Positions 28,001-38,000 of a stretch of DNA of 64,000 bases are shown in pieces. The DNA lies in NCBI RefSeq assembly GCF_019334315.1, contig NZ_JAHWGL010000007.1, positions 25,405-89,404 on the forward strand, written 5' to 3'. The stretch is from Hymenobacter profundi. Lineage in GTDB: Bacteria; Bacteroidota; Bacteroidia; Cytophagales; Hymenobacteraceae. A program made the position numbers and the translations under genes. How positions within the stretch are numbered: the first letter of the stretch is position 1; each line of letters begins with the position of its first letter. The notes beneath the pieces were generated by a model. The model was not told the DNA's origin, did not search any database, and saw nothing but the letters and a program-made list of their open reading frames with translations.

Positions 28001-28226
28001 TGATATTATCAATGCCGGTAATCTGCTGAATAAAGATTGGGGTCGTCAGTACTTTGTCAACAACAATGCTGCTGAAATTCTACGTGTAGAGTCAACTGGC
28101 CCTAATGTGCAACCTACCTTCTCATTTCCCAGTTCTTACGTGAGCAACGGCAACCGGGCATATTCTATCGCTCCATTAGCTTCACGCTGGCAGGGTCAAT
28201 TAGGCATACGTTATATTTTCAACTAA
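25029..28226 (+). CDS. TonB-dependent receptor with carboxypeptidase-regulatory-like domain
   Basis: 1065 aa. A signal peptide (LLRNLLVLLLTVLSVQRGWTQG) is followed by a carboxypeptidase-regulatory-like beta domain at about 30-115 (GTITDQTGSGLPGATIIAV, SDGRFNIQGMRVGGPYSV). The plug then carries NNITIDGAVNNDIFG and IQVVVAPYDI, and the beta-barrel ends in WQGQLGIRYIFN, a typical outer-membrane C-terminus with a terminal aromatic. It is predicted to import a ligand across the outer membrane using TonB energy. No SusD-like partner lies next to it, so it is not a standard SusCD pair. It is a tandem paralogue of the next gene, almost identical over the first 110 residues and diverged in the barrel. 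Confidence 0.92.
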   Translation: MRQTLLRNLLVLLLTVLSVQRGWTQGATTAAMNGTITDQTGSGLPGATIIAVHTPTNTQYVAPTNSDGRFNIQGMRVGGPYSVRVTFVGYQDVTRDGIFLTLGQNLRLDVNLSESTQQLGEVVVSGRRDPVINSGRTGAETNVSRAQIQNLPTLSRSLNDFTRLSPQANGGGSSSIGGANNRYNNITIDGAVNNDIFGLASSGTPGGQAGTTPIALDAIDQIQVVVAPYDITLGNFAGGGINAVTRSGSNDLSASIYGFGRNQNTIGKSVTRDANGNRTRVDEFYNYQTGFRVGGAVVKDKVFFFLNAEIARNSTPLTFLPGTDGSTLDPAVINEIGSLALSRYGYEVGATGEINRRTQSNKIFARLDFNLSENNTLTLRHNFIDAFDDNISRSSNQFRFGNNGYRFDNSTNTSVAELNSRLGRYSNKLILSYNRIRDQRSTLGELFPQFQITENGNTYVLGTERSSAANSLDQDIVELTDNLTAGFGKHTLTVGTHNEFYKFRNLFLNNGNGYYTFRSLADFRNNRSNRIQAAYPTADNGEASFSALQLGFYAQDQYAPIENLRLTLGVRLDIPVFFDKPGFNQGVTTQFGSDLRTDNVPSGQLLWAPRLGFNWDVNNDSKVQVRGGTGIFTGRVPFVWISNSYTNSGLIQGAVDVTNPAATQNGNGQVGVLTDISRFPSYYSSGAVSTSQINLLGKDFKLPQVWRTNLAVDFRLPGDVVATVEGIYSKTINDIYYQDINLTDPVGRLAGPDQRPVYAAETKDRRVNSNYTNVYLLQNTSRGYRYNATAQLQKQFISGLNTSLSYTYGVAKEINSGSSSTASSNFQFNQIVADPNNPELGYSRNDQRHRILATAGYKFTYAGEKLATTISAVYEGYAGAPLTYIYGNNSDLNRDNNFGNDLLYVPRDVRDGNEIILVQTAADRTANRSLSQIQDEFNTFIENDPYLRSHRGQYVERFGARLPWTHQVDLRVAQDFNFMAGGKRNTIQITFDIINAGNLLNKDWGRQYFVNNNAAEILRVESTGPNVQPTFSFPSSYVSNGNRAYSIAPLASRWQGQLGIRYIFN

Positions 28227-28244
28227 TTGCTTAGCAATTTCATT

Positions 28245-28276
28245 AAAAAAGGGTGGAGAAATCTCCACCCTTTTTT
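28245..28276 (+). terminator. Intrinsic terminator after the first TonB receptor
   Basis: Perfect 15-base arms (AAAAAAGGGTGGAGA and complement) around a 2-base loop end in a run of seven T, 18 bases past the stop codon. The two receptor genes are therefore separate transcription units. Confidence 0.9.
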
Positions 28277-28313
28277 TGTGTCTTAGCTATATGATCATTA
28301 GCCATCACATCAT

Positions 28314-28358
28314 AACAATTTAGTAATACTACAGCAGAGGAGTCGACACTTACATTTG
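28314..28358 (+). promoter_or_regulatory. Promoter region of the second TonB-dependent receptor
   Basis: TACATTTG at 28351-28358 matches TAnnTTTG, with AACAATTT 37 bases upstream (start to start) as in the first receptor. The sequence after the box (GCCGTTTTTC) is also shared, so the promoter was duplicated with the gene. Confidence 0.6.
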
Positions 28359-28383
28359 TGCCGTTTTTCATTTAACCCTCTGT

Positions 28384-31300
28384 ATGAAACACAATTTTAC
28401 ACGTTACTTAGTGGTAGCGTTGCTATTGCTAATTGCCCACGTCGGCTGGACGCAGGGCGTAACTACTTCCGCTATGAACGGTACGATTACCGATCAAACG
28501 GGAGCAGGTCTACCTGGTGCTACAATTATTGCGGTACATACCCCCACCAACACGCAGTATGTGGCCCCTACCAACTCGGATGGCCGCTTCAACATTCAAA
28601 ACATGCGCGTAGGTGGCCCCTACACCGTACGCGTGACCTTTGTAGGCTACCAGGATTTCCTACGTGAAGGCGTGTACCTGACGCTGGGTCAGAACCTGCG
28701 TCTGGATGTGAACCTGAGCGAGGCAGCTCAGCAACTGGGCGAGGTAGTGGTATCGGGCCGTCAGGACCCTGTTATCAACTCCAACCGCACGGGTGCTGCT
28801 ACCACGGTACAGCGCGAACAGATTGAGCGCCTGCCTACCCTAAATCGTTCCCTCAACGACTTCACCCGTCTTACGCCACAGGCCAACGGCCAGAGCTTCG
28901 GCGGCCGCAACAGCGGCTACAACAACATTACCATCGACGGTGCCATTTTCAACAATGCTTTCGGTCTTAACTCAACGGTAGGTGGTCAGGCCAGTGCCCA
29001 ACCTATTTCGTTGGATGCTATCGACCAGATTCAGGTGGCCATTGCGCCGTACGACGTACGCCAAGGCTCTTTCACAGGTGCTGGTATTAACGTAGTAACC
29101 CGCTCGGGCACCAACAAATTTTCGGGCTCGGTGTATGGCTTCTATCGCAACCAGGACTTGGTAGGCGATAAGGTAGGCGACGTCAAAAACCCGTACCCAA
29201 GCTTCAACCTGAAAAACTACGGCTTTCGGGCAGGTGGTCCTATCATCAAAGACAAGCTATTCTTCTTTGTCAATGCAGAGCAGGAGCGCCGTACTGACCC
29301 GCCGACGGGCAACTTCACGGCTAATCGCTCCGCCACGGCGCCGGCTGCCGGTTCGCAGACTTCGCAGGTAAATGCCAATGACCTCGATTTCCTAAGCAAC
29401 TTCCTACAGCAGCAGTACAGTTACAACCCCGGTCCCTACGAAGGCTACAACCAGCGCGCCAACAGCGACAAGGCCACAATCAAGCTTGACTGGAACATCA
29501 ACCAGAACAACCGCTTCAACATCAAGTACAACTACTTGAAGTCGTACGCTGATATCAACCCGAGCACCTCGGGCGCTATTGGAGGTAACCGCGCACAGTC
29601 GCAGTTCGGTTTGCCGTTCTTCTCGTCGTACTACACCATCAACAACAACCTGAACTCGTTCATTGCCGAGTTGAACAGTACTATTGGCGGGGGTAAGTTC
29701 TCGAACAACCTAACGGCTGGCTATTCTGCTTTCCGCGATTTCCGCCAAAGCCCCGGTGGATCTATTTTCCCGCTGGTAGATATCGGCAATAGCGCAGGTC
29801 GTAGCACTTCTACCGCCGCTATCAACGGCATCCAAGCTTCTAATACCCTAACCTCATTCGGCTACGAACCTTTCACGGCCTTCAACATACTGAACTCCGA
29901 CGTATATCAGTTAGGTGACAACTTCACGGCCTACCTCGGCAAGCACAACGTGACGGTGGGTACTTATAACGAGTATTATAAGTTCCGTAACGGCTTTGCT
30001 CCCAACTACTACGGCAACTATTCCTTTAACTCCCTAGAGGATTTCTACGCCTCGGCTGGGTATAACTACACCCGTAGCAACGGCACCAGCATGCCATCGA
30101 TTGAGCCTCTCGGCACCGGTATTTCACGCCCCGGCCCGGCACGCTATAATCTGCAATACTCTGCCCTACCCGGTGGCGAGTTTCCTTATGCCGACATTCA
30201 GGCTATGCAGTTGGGTTTGTATGTGCAGGATGAATGGTCGCCGCGCAGCAATTTTAAGCTGACTTACGGCATCCGTGCTGACCTACCCTTCGTGGCTTCG
30301 GATTTGCTGCAAAACACCAACGCAGCGAATCTGACTTTCCGCGATGGGGTAAAGATCAATACTTCTGCTACACCGAAAGAGCGCGTGCTGTTCTCGCCTC
30401 GTGTAGGCTTCAACTGGGATGCCAACGATAACAAGAAAACGCAGGTACGGGGTGGTACGGGTATCTTCACGGGTCGCGTGCCTTTCGTGTGGCTTTCCAA
30501 CCAGGCCAGCAACAATGGTGTGCAGTTTGGCTCGTATAGCCTGAGCGGCTCCAACACGGTTAACCCCGTATCGGGCACTCCTTCCTACTTCAATGGCGAT
30601 GCGAATGCCTACCGCCCGGAGAATGCCTCGGCCAATACGGCTTATAACCTAGCTGTAACGGACGAAGACTTTAAATTTCCGCAGGTGTGGCGCTCCAACC
30701 TGGCTATCGATCAGCAGTTGCCCGGTGGCATTATTGCTACCCTGGAAGGCTTCTATACGAAAGACCTGAACGCCGTCTATCACCAAAACGTGAATCTGCC
30801 TCAGCCACTGACTTATGCGGTGGGCGCGACAGAAAATAACCGCATCTATGCCGGCGACCGGCGGCCGATTTTCTATAGTTTCGGTGCAGCCCAGACGGGT
30901 GCAAACGCTGGCTTGGTGAACATCACCCGCAACGAACGAATCTACGGAGGACAGGGCACAGCATCGGCTTCCAACCCCAACATCAGTGATGCTATCCTGA
31001 TGAAGAATACCAACAAAGGCTATTCGTATGCCGTGACGGCGCAGTTGCAAAAGTCGTTTGTGAGCGGCTTCTACGTTAGTGCGGCGTACACCTACTCCGA
31101 CTCGCGCTCGGTGAATGATGGTGGCTCGATTGCCCAATCTATCTGGCGTGACCGGCAGATATCCGGCGACCCAAATGCTGATGTATTGAGCTACTCGCAG
31201 TTTTTGCAGAAGCACCGCATTATTGCGTCCGGCTCCTACCGCAAGGAGTACCTGGGCCACTTGGGTACCACCATCTCTCTGTTCTATGAGGCTGCCCCGC

Positions 31301-31911
31301 AAAGCCGCTTCTCCTATGTGTACGCAGGCGATATGAACGGTGATAACCAAAACGCCAACGACCTGATGTACATCCCGCGTAATGCTAGTGAAGTCAACCT
31401 GCGTGACATTGTGTTCTACACTGATTCACGCAACCTGACAGGAGAATACGCTCGCTATACCGCCGCTCAGCAATATGCTGATTTGACTGCTTACATTCAG
31501 CAAGACGATTACTTGAGCAAGAACCGTGGTAAGTATGCTGAGCGCAACGGTGGTATTCGCCCCTGGCAGAATCGTCTGGATGCCCGTCTGTTGCAGGATA
31601 TCTTCACCAACATTGGTGAAAACCGTAACACGCTCCAACTCAGCATCGATATCTTTAATATTGGCAACCTGATCAACAGCGACTGGGGTGTGTTCCAGAC
31701 GCCGAATAAGGTAAACCCAGTGTCATTCTCCGGCTATAATGCGCAAGGGCAGCCGGTATATACCTTTCCCTATCTAAATAACCCTACCCGTAATGCTACC
31801 ACGGGGGCCGTTACGCCAGGTACCCCGCTGACTAAAACCTTCCGCAATGACACGGGTGGTATTGGCTCACGCTGGCAGGGCCAGATTGGTCTGCGCTACA
31901 TCTTCAACTAG
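28384..31911 (+). CDS. TonB-dependent receptor, second copy
   Basis: 1175 aa, same layout as its neighbour: signal peptide ending HVGWTQG, carboxypeptidase-regulatory-like domain (GTITDQTGAGLPGATIIAV, SDGRFNIQNMRVGGPYTV), plug with NNITIDGAIFNNAFG and IQVAIAPYDV, then a longer barrel ending WQGQIGLRYIFN. It is about 110 residues longer, mostly from insertions in the barrel loops, for example around 300-350 and 560-600, so ligand specificity probably differs. Its codon use is more GC-rich at third positions than that of the first copy. No SusD, sigma or anti-sigma gene is adjacent. The ligand cannot be predicted. Confidence 0.92.
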   Translation: MKHNFTRYLVVALLLLIAHVGWTQGVTTSAMNGTITDQTGAGLPGATIIAVHTPTNTQYVAPTNSDGRFNIQNMRVGGPYTVRVTFVGYQDFLREGVYLTLGQNLRLDVNLSEAAQQLGEVVVSGRQDPVINSNRTGAATTVQREQIERLPTLNRSLNDFTRLTPQANGQSFGGRNSGYNNITIDGAIFNNAFGLNSTVGGQASAQPISLDAIDQIQVAIAPYDVRQGSFTGAGINVVTRSGTNKFSGSVYGFYRNQDLVGDKVGDVKNPYPSFNLKNYGFRAGGPIIKDKLFFFVNAEQERRTDPPTGNFTANRSATAPAAGSQTSQVNANDLDFLSNFLQQQYSYNPGPYEGYNQRANSDKATIKLDWNINQNNRFNIKYNYLKSYADINPSTSGAIGGNRAQSQFGLPFFSSYYTINNNLNSFIAELNSTIGGGKFSNNLTAGYSAFRDFRQSPGGSIFPLVDIGNSAGRSTSTAAINGIQASNTLTSFGYEPFTAFNILNSDVYQLGDNFTAYLGKHNVTVGTYNEYYKFRNGFAPNYYGNYSFNSLEDFYASAGYNYTRSNGTSMPSIEPLGTGISRPGPARYNLQYSALPGGEFPYADIQAMQLGLYVQDEWSPRSNFKLTYGIRADLPFVASDLLQNTNAANLTFRDGVKINTSATPKERVLFSPRVGFNWDANDNKKTQVRGGTGIFTGRVPFVWLSNQASNNGVQFGSYSLSGSNTVNPVSGTPSYFNGDANAYRPENASANTAYNLAVTDEDFKFPQVWRSNLAIDQQLPGGIIATLEGFYTKDLNAVYHQNVNLPQPLTYAVGATENNRIYAGDRRPIFYSFGAAQTGANAGLVNITRNERIYGGQGTASASNPNISDAILMKNTNKGYSYAVTAQLQKSFVSGFYVSAAYTYSDSRSVNDGGSIAQSIWRDRQISGDPNADVLSYSQFLQKHRIIASGSYRKEYLGHLGTTISLFYEAAPQSRFSYVYAGDMNGDNQNANDLMYIPRNASEVNLRDIVFYTDSRNLTGEYARYTAAQQYADLTAYIQQDDYLSKNRGKYAERNGGIRPWQNRLDARLLQDIFTNIGENRNTLQLSIDIFNIGNLINSDWGVFQTPNKVNPVSFSGYNAQGQPVYTFPYLNNPTRNATTGAVTPGTPLTKTFRNDTGGIGSRWQGQIGLRYIFN

Positions 31912-31931
31912 TTCAGAAGGTTAGCATTCTG

Positions 31932-31967
31932 AAACAGGGCTGGCATTGGTGCCAGCCCTGTTTTTTT
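31932..31967 (+). terminator. Intrinsic terminator after the second TonB receptor
   Basis: Perfect 13-base arms (AAACAGGGCTGGC and complement), a 6-base loop and a run of seven T, about 20 bases downstream of the stop codon. Confidence 0.9.
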
Positions 31968-31989
31968 GACAAATATTTCAGTGCTGCCC

Positions 31990-32019
31990 TTGCGGATACC
32001 AAAATCTACCCTACTTTTG
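31990..32019 (+). promoter_or_regulatory. Consensus promoter of tRNA-Ala
   Basis: TTG at 31990-31992, a 19-base spacer, and TACTTTTG at 32012-32019 match the Bacteroidota housekeeping promoter TTG-N19-TAnnTTTG. It lies 39 bases upstream of the tRNA. Confidence 0.7.
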
Positions 32020-32058
32020 CATCACCAAAACGCAATTGGCGGCTTGGTTGACAAAAAC

Positions 32059-32132
<74 letters not shown>

Positions 32133-32142
32133 CTCCCGTTGC

Positions 32143-32172
32143 AAAAGTCTGACTTGAAAAAGTCAGACTTTT
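32143..32172 (+). terminator. Terminator after tRNA-Ala
   Basis: Perfect 13-base arms (AAAAGTCTGACTT and complement) with a GAAA tetraloop-like turn, followed by further T residues, starting 11 bases after the tRNA. Confidence 0.88.
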
Positions 32173-32195
32173 TTGTTTTTGTCAATAACTGACAT

Positions 32196-32224
32196 GGCCC
32201 TGCTTTCACGTAGAAAGCAGGGCC
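32196..32224 (-). terminator. Hairpin downstream of cysK
   Basis: Perfect 12-base arms (GGCCCTGCTTTC and complement) with a 5-base loop, 32 bases past the minus-strand cysK stop. There is no T-run on that strand, so the terminator function is likely but not certain. Confidence 0.6.
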
Positions 32225-32255
32225 GTATCGTTGAGAAGATAAGAGGGCGAGGGCG

Positions 32256-33176
32256 CTACACAAACAAGCCATCCACGGATAGGTACCGCTCGCCAGTATC
32301 GTAGCAGAAGGTGAGCACGCGGCTACCCTTCGGCATCTCGTCGAGTTTTTTGGCTACGGCGGCCAATGAGGCGCCGGAGGAGATGCCACCTAGCACGCCT
32401 TCTTCGCGAGCCGAGCGGCGTGTCATTTCAAATGATTCCTGCTGATTGACTTGGATAGCACCGTCCAGCACGCTGGTATGCAGGTTTTCGGGGATAAAGC
32501 CAGCGCCGATACCCTGAATAGGGTGCGGGCCTGGGGCACCACCGCTGATAACGGGTGAGGCTTCGGGCTCTACCGCAAACACCTGCATGTTCGGAAATTT
32601 CTTCTTCAGCACTTCGGCTACCCCAGTGATGTGGCCGCCGGTGCCTACTCCAGTGATGTAATAATCGAAGCCTTCGGGGGCCTCTTCCAGAAGTTCTTGG
32701 GCAGTGGTATCAATGTGGATCTGGATGTTGGCGGGGTTATCGAACTGCATGGGCATCCAGGCCTTGGGGTTTTCGGCCACCATTTCCTTGGCTTTTTCAA
32801 TGGCGCCCTTCATGCCTTTCTCGCGGGGCGTTAGCTCCAGTTGAGCACCGTAGGCCGACATCAGCCGGCGCCGCTCGATGGACATGGACTCAGGCATAAC
32901 CAATGTAATCTGGTAGCCTTTCACGGCGGCTACCATAGCTAGCCCTACCCCCGTATTGCCGGAAGTAGGCTCAATAATCACGCTGTCTTGGGTAAGGATG
33001 CCGTCTTTTTCGGCCTGCTCGATCATGGAGAGGGCGATACGGTCTTTGATGCTGCCGCCGGGATTGGTGCGCTCGGTTTTCACCCACACCTCTACATCGG
33101 GGCGGTGGGCAAACAGGCGGTTGACGCGCACCAGCGGCGTGCGGCCGATGGTGTCTAGGATGGAATTGGCTTTCAT
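32256..33176 (-). CDS. cysK: Cysteine synthase A (O-acetylserine sulfhydrylase)
   Basis: 306 aa, typical for Cys[16 protein letters not shown] carries the PLP lysine (Lys44), [13 protein letters not shown] (69-81) binds the substrate carboxylate, and [11 protein letters not shown] binds the cofactor phosphate. It replaces the acetate of O-acetylserine with sulfide to make cysteine. It lies downstream of cysE on the same strand with a 141-bp gap, so enzyme and substrate supply are linked. The C-terminus ([15 protein letters not shown]) is the usual end of the family. Confidence 0.95.
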   Translation of the reverse strand: MKANSILDTIGRTPLVRVNRLFAHRPDVEVWVKTERTNPGGSIKDRIALSMIEQAEKDGILTQDSVIIEPTSGNTGVGLAMVAAVKGYQITLVMPESMSIERRRLMSAYGAQLELTPREKGMKGAIEKAKEMVAENPKAWMPMQFDNPANIQIHIDTTAQELLEEAPEGFDYYITGVGTGGHITGVAEVLKKKFPNMQVFAVEPEASPVISGGAPGPHPIQGIGAGFIPENLHTSVLDGAIQVNQQESFEMTRRSAREEGVLGGISSGASLAAVAKKLDEMPKGSRVLTFCYDTGERYLSVDGLFV

Positions 33177-33317
33177 GGGATGGGAATGATTGAGTGAGTT
33201 ACTGAGTGTTGCTTGGCCTGCTGAAAGACAGCTTACGAAGTGGGGACTTGTTCAACGTCTTTTTCGGTAAGAAGAACCGTAGCATCCCAAATCATTTGCC
33301 AAGCAGTAAGCAAGTGA

Positions 33318-34145
33318 TTAAATAGAAAACATGATATCAGCCGTTGGGTCTTCGGTACGAGTTACCTGAATTTGGGCTTGATGATACACGCGTGAATGCG
33401 AAGGCACACTTTCTGTGAGCCATACATTACCACCGATGATGCTATGACGCCCAATAACCGTACTGCCACCTAAAATAGTAGCGCCGGCATAAATCACCAC
33501 ATTATCTTCGATGGTGGGATGGCGCTTGGTATGCGCCAAGTGCTTAGCCACACTCAGCGCCCCTAACGTAACCCCTTGAAATATCTTTACGTGCGCGCCA
33601 ATCACAGTGGTTTCGCCGATGACGATGCCCGTGCCGTGGTCGATGCAGAATGAAGGACCAATCTGCGCGCCAGGATGGATGTCGACGCCTGTGCGGGTGT
33701 GGGCAAACTCGCTGAGTAGGCGCGGCACGCGGGGCACTGCCAACCGGTGCAGGGCATGGGCCAGCCGGTGCAGAGCAATTGCGTAGAAACCCGGATAGGT
33801 AGCAATGACTTCCAATAAGCCTTCGGCAGCTGGGTCGGCAGCCACAATAGCGGTGGCGTCTAGCAGCAACAACTCACGCAGTTGCGGCAGCTGCTCGATA
33901 AAATTGGTAGCTACGACTGGTGCCGGCTCTGTGAGGGTCACTACGCTGAGCAGGACCGCCAGATCGGCGCGGAGCTGGCTGATGGTAGCCGCCACGGCAT
34001 CGGTAGTAGATAAAGGGCGGTCGGCGCGCTCCGGAAACAGGAGTTGCAGCACTTGCTCGGCCCAGTGGCAGAAGGCAGGCCCTGGCAGCGGTACGGCGGC
34101 CTGTTGGTGGGCTTGGGTGAGGGCGTGCAGAAAATCGTCGGACAT
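33318..34145 (-). CDS. cysE: Serine O-acetyltransferase
   Basis: 275 aa from the Met at 34145 (MSDDFLHALTQAHQQ); the frame is open to 34259 without homologous content. The N-terminal part is helical, and the C-terminal half is a left-handed beta-helix of hexapeptide repeats: GVDIHPGAQIGPSFCIDHGTGIVIGETTVIGAHVKIFQGVTLGA. The DHGTGIVIGET segment has the catalytic histidine-aspartate pair. It acetylates serine from acetyl-CoA, providing the substrate for CysK. The last residues after the helix do not end in the isoleucine-containing tail seen in E. coli CysE exactly, but the final MFSI does end in Ile, as required to bind CysK. Confidence 0.92.
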   Translation of the reverse strand: MSDDFLHALTQAHQQAAVPLPGPAFCHWAEQVLQLLFPERADRPLSTTDAVAATISQLRADLAVLLSVVTLTEPAPVVATNFIEQLPQLRELLLLDATAIVAADPAAEGLLEVIATYPGFYAIALHRLAHALHRLAVPRVPRLLSEFAHTRTGVDIHPGAQIGPSFCIDHGTGIVIGETTVIGAHVKIFQGVTLGALSVAKHLAHTKRHPTIEDNVVIYAGATILGGSTVIGRHSIIGGNVWLTESVPSHSRVYHQAQIQVTRTEDPTADIMFSI

Positions 34146-34320
34146 GCGGAACGGATAAAAGCAACGGCCGGCTACTGCCACACATATAACAGGAGCCGCC
34201 GAACGGTTTTCAACCAGCCGGCGGGCCGGAAGGTTTAGGACAAGTGGTACAACCACCATCCCCTACCCTGCGTTAGGTATGGTAATTCTCTCATCCACTC
34301 CAATTTCTATTCTGACCATC

Positions 34321-34662
34321 ATGGCCGATACCACCATCACCAAAGTTGATTCGAAGCACTCTCCTACTGGTCCTGACGGCGAAAAATACTTGGCTTCCGG
34401 CGTCCACGTTTCGATGCGCATGTGGGAAAACGAGCAGCCATCTGAGGCGAAAGAGCCTTCAACGCGCCCGTATGAAACCGTAGGATATGTAATCAGCGGC
34501 CGGGCCGAACTGCATCTGGAAGGCCAGAAAGTAATTTTGGAGCCCGGCAACTCGTGGGTAGTGCCCAAAGGCGCCTCGCATACCTACAATATTCTGGAGG
34601 CCTTCACGGCAGTAGAAGCCACTTCACCACCAGCGCAAGTGCACGGCCGCGAGGAAAAATAG
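34321..34662 (+). CDS. Small cupin-domain protein
   Basis: 113 aa from the ATG at 34321 (MADTTITKVDSKHSPTG). A single cupin barrel is visible: RPYETVGYVISGRAELHLEGQ followed by PGNSWVVPKGASHTYNI. Only one clear metal-ligand histidine (SHTYNI) and a glutamate (YETVGY) are seen; the usual HxH of motif 1 is missing, so metal binding is uncertain. There is no signal peptide. It is divergent from cysE. Function is unknown; many such proteins bind small ligands or act as sugar or oxygen-related enzymes. Confidence 0.75.
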   Translation: MADTTITKVDSKHSPTGPDGEKYLASGVHVSMRMWENEQPSEAKEPSTRPYETVGYVISGRAELHLEGQKVILEPGNSWVVPKGASHTYNILEAFTAVEATSPPAQVHGREEK

Positions 34663-35046
34663 CCTCCGGTTTTTATTCTAAATTCTATAAGCAGCTCGCT
34701 TTTTCTTTAATGGAAAGGCGAGCTGTTGTATGCTATACCTTCGCCGCCGCTGCTTATCAGTACGAATTAGAGCAACTATTAATAGTTCTGATAATGGGAC
34801 ATTTTCGCTCCATGTACAGATAGAATATAATCTATAAAAATCCATGTACTCTATACAATTATTTATAATACCTTTTTTAATATAAACATCTGACACGCTT
34901 GTCAATGCAATAATTATTATAATGTTTTCAAGAAAGGATTTTACATAATAAGCCTCCCCTTTGTTCTCTTTATTTCAGATTCAATACCTGCTTCATTTTT
35001 GTAGAAAGATAAATGGCATTCGTCCTTTCCTTTCTGTATTCTCAAT
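34663..35046. other. AT-rich intergenic region
   Basis: This 384-bp gap between the cupin gene and the beta-helix gene holds a hairpin at 34690-34723 (AGCTCGC arms plus A/T pairs), a likely cupin terminator. The remaining AT-rich sequence has a repeated TCCATGTAC word (about 34809 and 34841). No gene is supported there. Confidence 0.55.
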
Positions 35047-38000
35047 ATGAAGCACTTTCTACCGATTCCTACCTTTTTACTGATAAGTGGCTTAAGCTTA
35101 GCGACTAAGCCAACATTGGGACAGCAAACCGCTTTGACGGCTTTGTACGTGAATGATGCGGCTACTTCCAATGACGTATACACCCAAGCAGCGGGCAATG
35201 ACTTGACCGGCAACGGTACGCCCGAGGCGCCTTTCGCCACGGTGGGGCGTGCGTTGCAAACAGCCCTAGCCGGCGCCACTATCTACGTAGATGCAGGCAC
35301 TTATACCGAGCGTGTTGTGCTAGACAAAACGGTACACCTCCGTGGGGCAGGTACCGCAACGAATCGCCCCGATGGGGCTACGATTTTCAACGCGGGCTTG
35401 CCACAATCTGGTGCGCGGAGCCACGAAGTGGGCCTGCTGCTCACGGCGCCCGGTGGCACGGTAGCGGCACCATTAGTCATCTCTGGCTTTACCATTCAAG
35501 CCTACGACCTAGGGATAGAAACCAATGGTAGCGCCCGCGCCAACGTTGTGGTGGAAGACGTGGAAATCCTGGACCAAAGGCAGTATGGTATTTTCTGGAA
35601 TAGCCTGGGCGGCGCCGAGAACCTGACGTTTCGACGCGTGCATATTGCTCGCACAGCTGTTGATCCGGCCGATGTGCGCATCAACTACAACGGTAGCAGT
35701 AGTCCAGCAGGGCGCGGTTTATTCATCGTTAATGGCACGAAGCGTCAGATTCTGATTGAAGGCGGCACTTACGAGCAAAACCGACGCGCCGGCATTGATA
35801 TCAACGATGGCAGCGTGAGCGACTTGATTATTCGCGATGTGCTGTTTTCGCAGAATGGCGGTGGGGCTATTGCGTTGCTGGGGGCCGGGGGCCTGCGCGA
35901 TGCAGCTGGCAACTTCCTGACCCCGGCCGCGCTGATTGAGCGTAATACCATTCGCAACAACGGTTCCAACGGAATGGAGCTAAAATCGGTGACGGGCAAC
36001 GGGCAAGCCAGCGGGCCGGGCAGCTTTGTGGTGCGAGAAAACGTGATTACGCGTCTCACTACCCGCCCCGATCCGCTACCCGACGGGCTCCCTGAGGATA
36101 TTCCCACTAGCTTGATTGATGACAACGCGGCTATTGCTTTCATTGACCGCGACCGGGGAGTTATTCAAGCGGGCGGTGGTGTAACCGGCGACTTATTGAC
36201 GGGCGGCGCCTACCTCGCCAACAATACGCTGGAAGGTTATATTGCCAGCGAACAGCAGAGCAGTCTCAGCTCGGGCATCAACGGGTTCGGCATTGTGCTG
36301 GAGGGCAGCCACAACCGGGTTATCGGCAACCAGATTACACAATGCCAGATCGGTATTCAGGTGCAGGAGCGCCCTACCAATAGCACGGGGGTAGGCACAC
36401 CCTTCTTCGACATCAACCGCAATACGCAGCTTGCCACGCTGGACAACCTTATTCAGGACAACAAGCTAGAGAACTGCGCACAGGCATTGGTGGCCGTCAA
36501 CCTGACTACGCCCGTAGCCGCGCCGCTGAACTGGCTTGGCAGCACCGAGGCCAGCCAGCTCTACGGCCCCGACAACCAGAATGGCTTGGTAGCCACGATC
36601 AGCAAAGACGGCAATACGTTTATGCGCGAAGCGCCAACCAGCGCGGCCGGACGCATTGCCTACTCCCCTTTCCTGCATAGCAATCAGGATGCCGCCACCG
36701 ATGCCGGCTTTCAGGGCGACCGGAGCTACCTGCACGTAGACGGTGCTAGCCCGGCCCTCGTACCTGGTACCAGCTTGCAGCAAGGTTTGGAGTTGCTGAC
36801 TGCAAACGGAACCCTAAGCGCTATTGCCGGCACCTACGATGAGGCCCTGACGGTGAACAAAGCGTTTACCTTAACTGCCACGGGCGGTACTACCCTGCGC
36901 GATCTTACCCTGGCTGGCAATACCTTGACGCTGGGCGCCCCCTTCAATTTATCGGGAAACCTTACGCTCACGAGTGGCCGTGTGGTGACGACCAGCACCA
37001 ATCTGCTGTCATTGTTGGCTACGGCCACGGCTACGGCCGGCAACGCCACTTCGTATGTAGATGGGCCGCTGCGGAAGATTGGCAATCAATCTTTTGTGTT
37101 TCCACTAGGGAAGAATGGCCAATGGGCCCGCGTAGGCATTTCGGCTCCCAACGCTGCTAATACAGGCTTCACGGCTGAATATCAGGCACCCCAGGCTACC
37201 AGCACTACCACTGACGTGACGCTTGCGGCCCCGCTGCACAATATTAGCGCCGTAGATGCCTGGCAGTTGACACAAGATGGCGGTGCGTCGGAAAACGTGC
37301 GTGTGCAGTTGTTCTGGGAAAACGCATTCCGTAGTGGCATTGATGCCTTCACCAACGATTTGCAGGTAGCCCGCTACGATGGCACTTCTTGGGTAACCGC
37401 TGGCCACGGTGAGTTAAGCGGCGAATTGATGGCCGGCGCCGTAACTTCTGCCGATGCCGTAGGCCAGTTTGGCACCTTCACGTTAGGCTCACTTTCTGCC
37501 GATACAAACCCATTGGTAACAGAGCTGGCTGCACTGAAAGCCACCGAAGTGCAGCCCAACGTGGTGCAGCTAGACTGGACTACATCGGATGCGGTGGCAG
37601 TGCGCGGCTTCGATATCGAACGCTCCTACGACCAGCAGGAGTGGCAGAAAGTTGGGGCGGTGGCTAGCCGTCCGGCTACTCCGCAACGCGCCTACACCTA
37701 TCAGGACCGCCCAGACCGCACCAACGTAACGGCCTACTACCGGTTGCAGCAGGTGTTAGCCAGCGGCAACCGCGTATCGACGCCGACGGCCGTTAACCTC
37801 ACCGGCGTGACGCTGCCCACCAAAGCAGCGGTTGCTTCTACCACTTTCAGCCTGTATCCTAACCCCGCTACCCGCCAAGTGCAGGTTGCCCTACCCTCCA
37901 CTGCCACGGGTACTATCACGCTCACGCTTTTTGATCTGACCGGCCGTACGGTTCTCACCCAAACGCTGCCCGCTAAATCTGACGCTACCCTACCCCTACC

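Noticed and set aside
30649..31350. Minus-strand open frame inside the second TonB receptor
   Set aside because: It lies fully opposite the receptor barrel and lacks a start context or motif.
34678..34905. 75-codon minus-strand frame in the AT-rich gap
   Set aside because: It has AT-rich low-information content, no motif and no ribosome-binding site.
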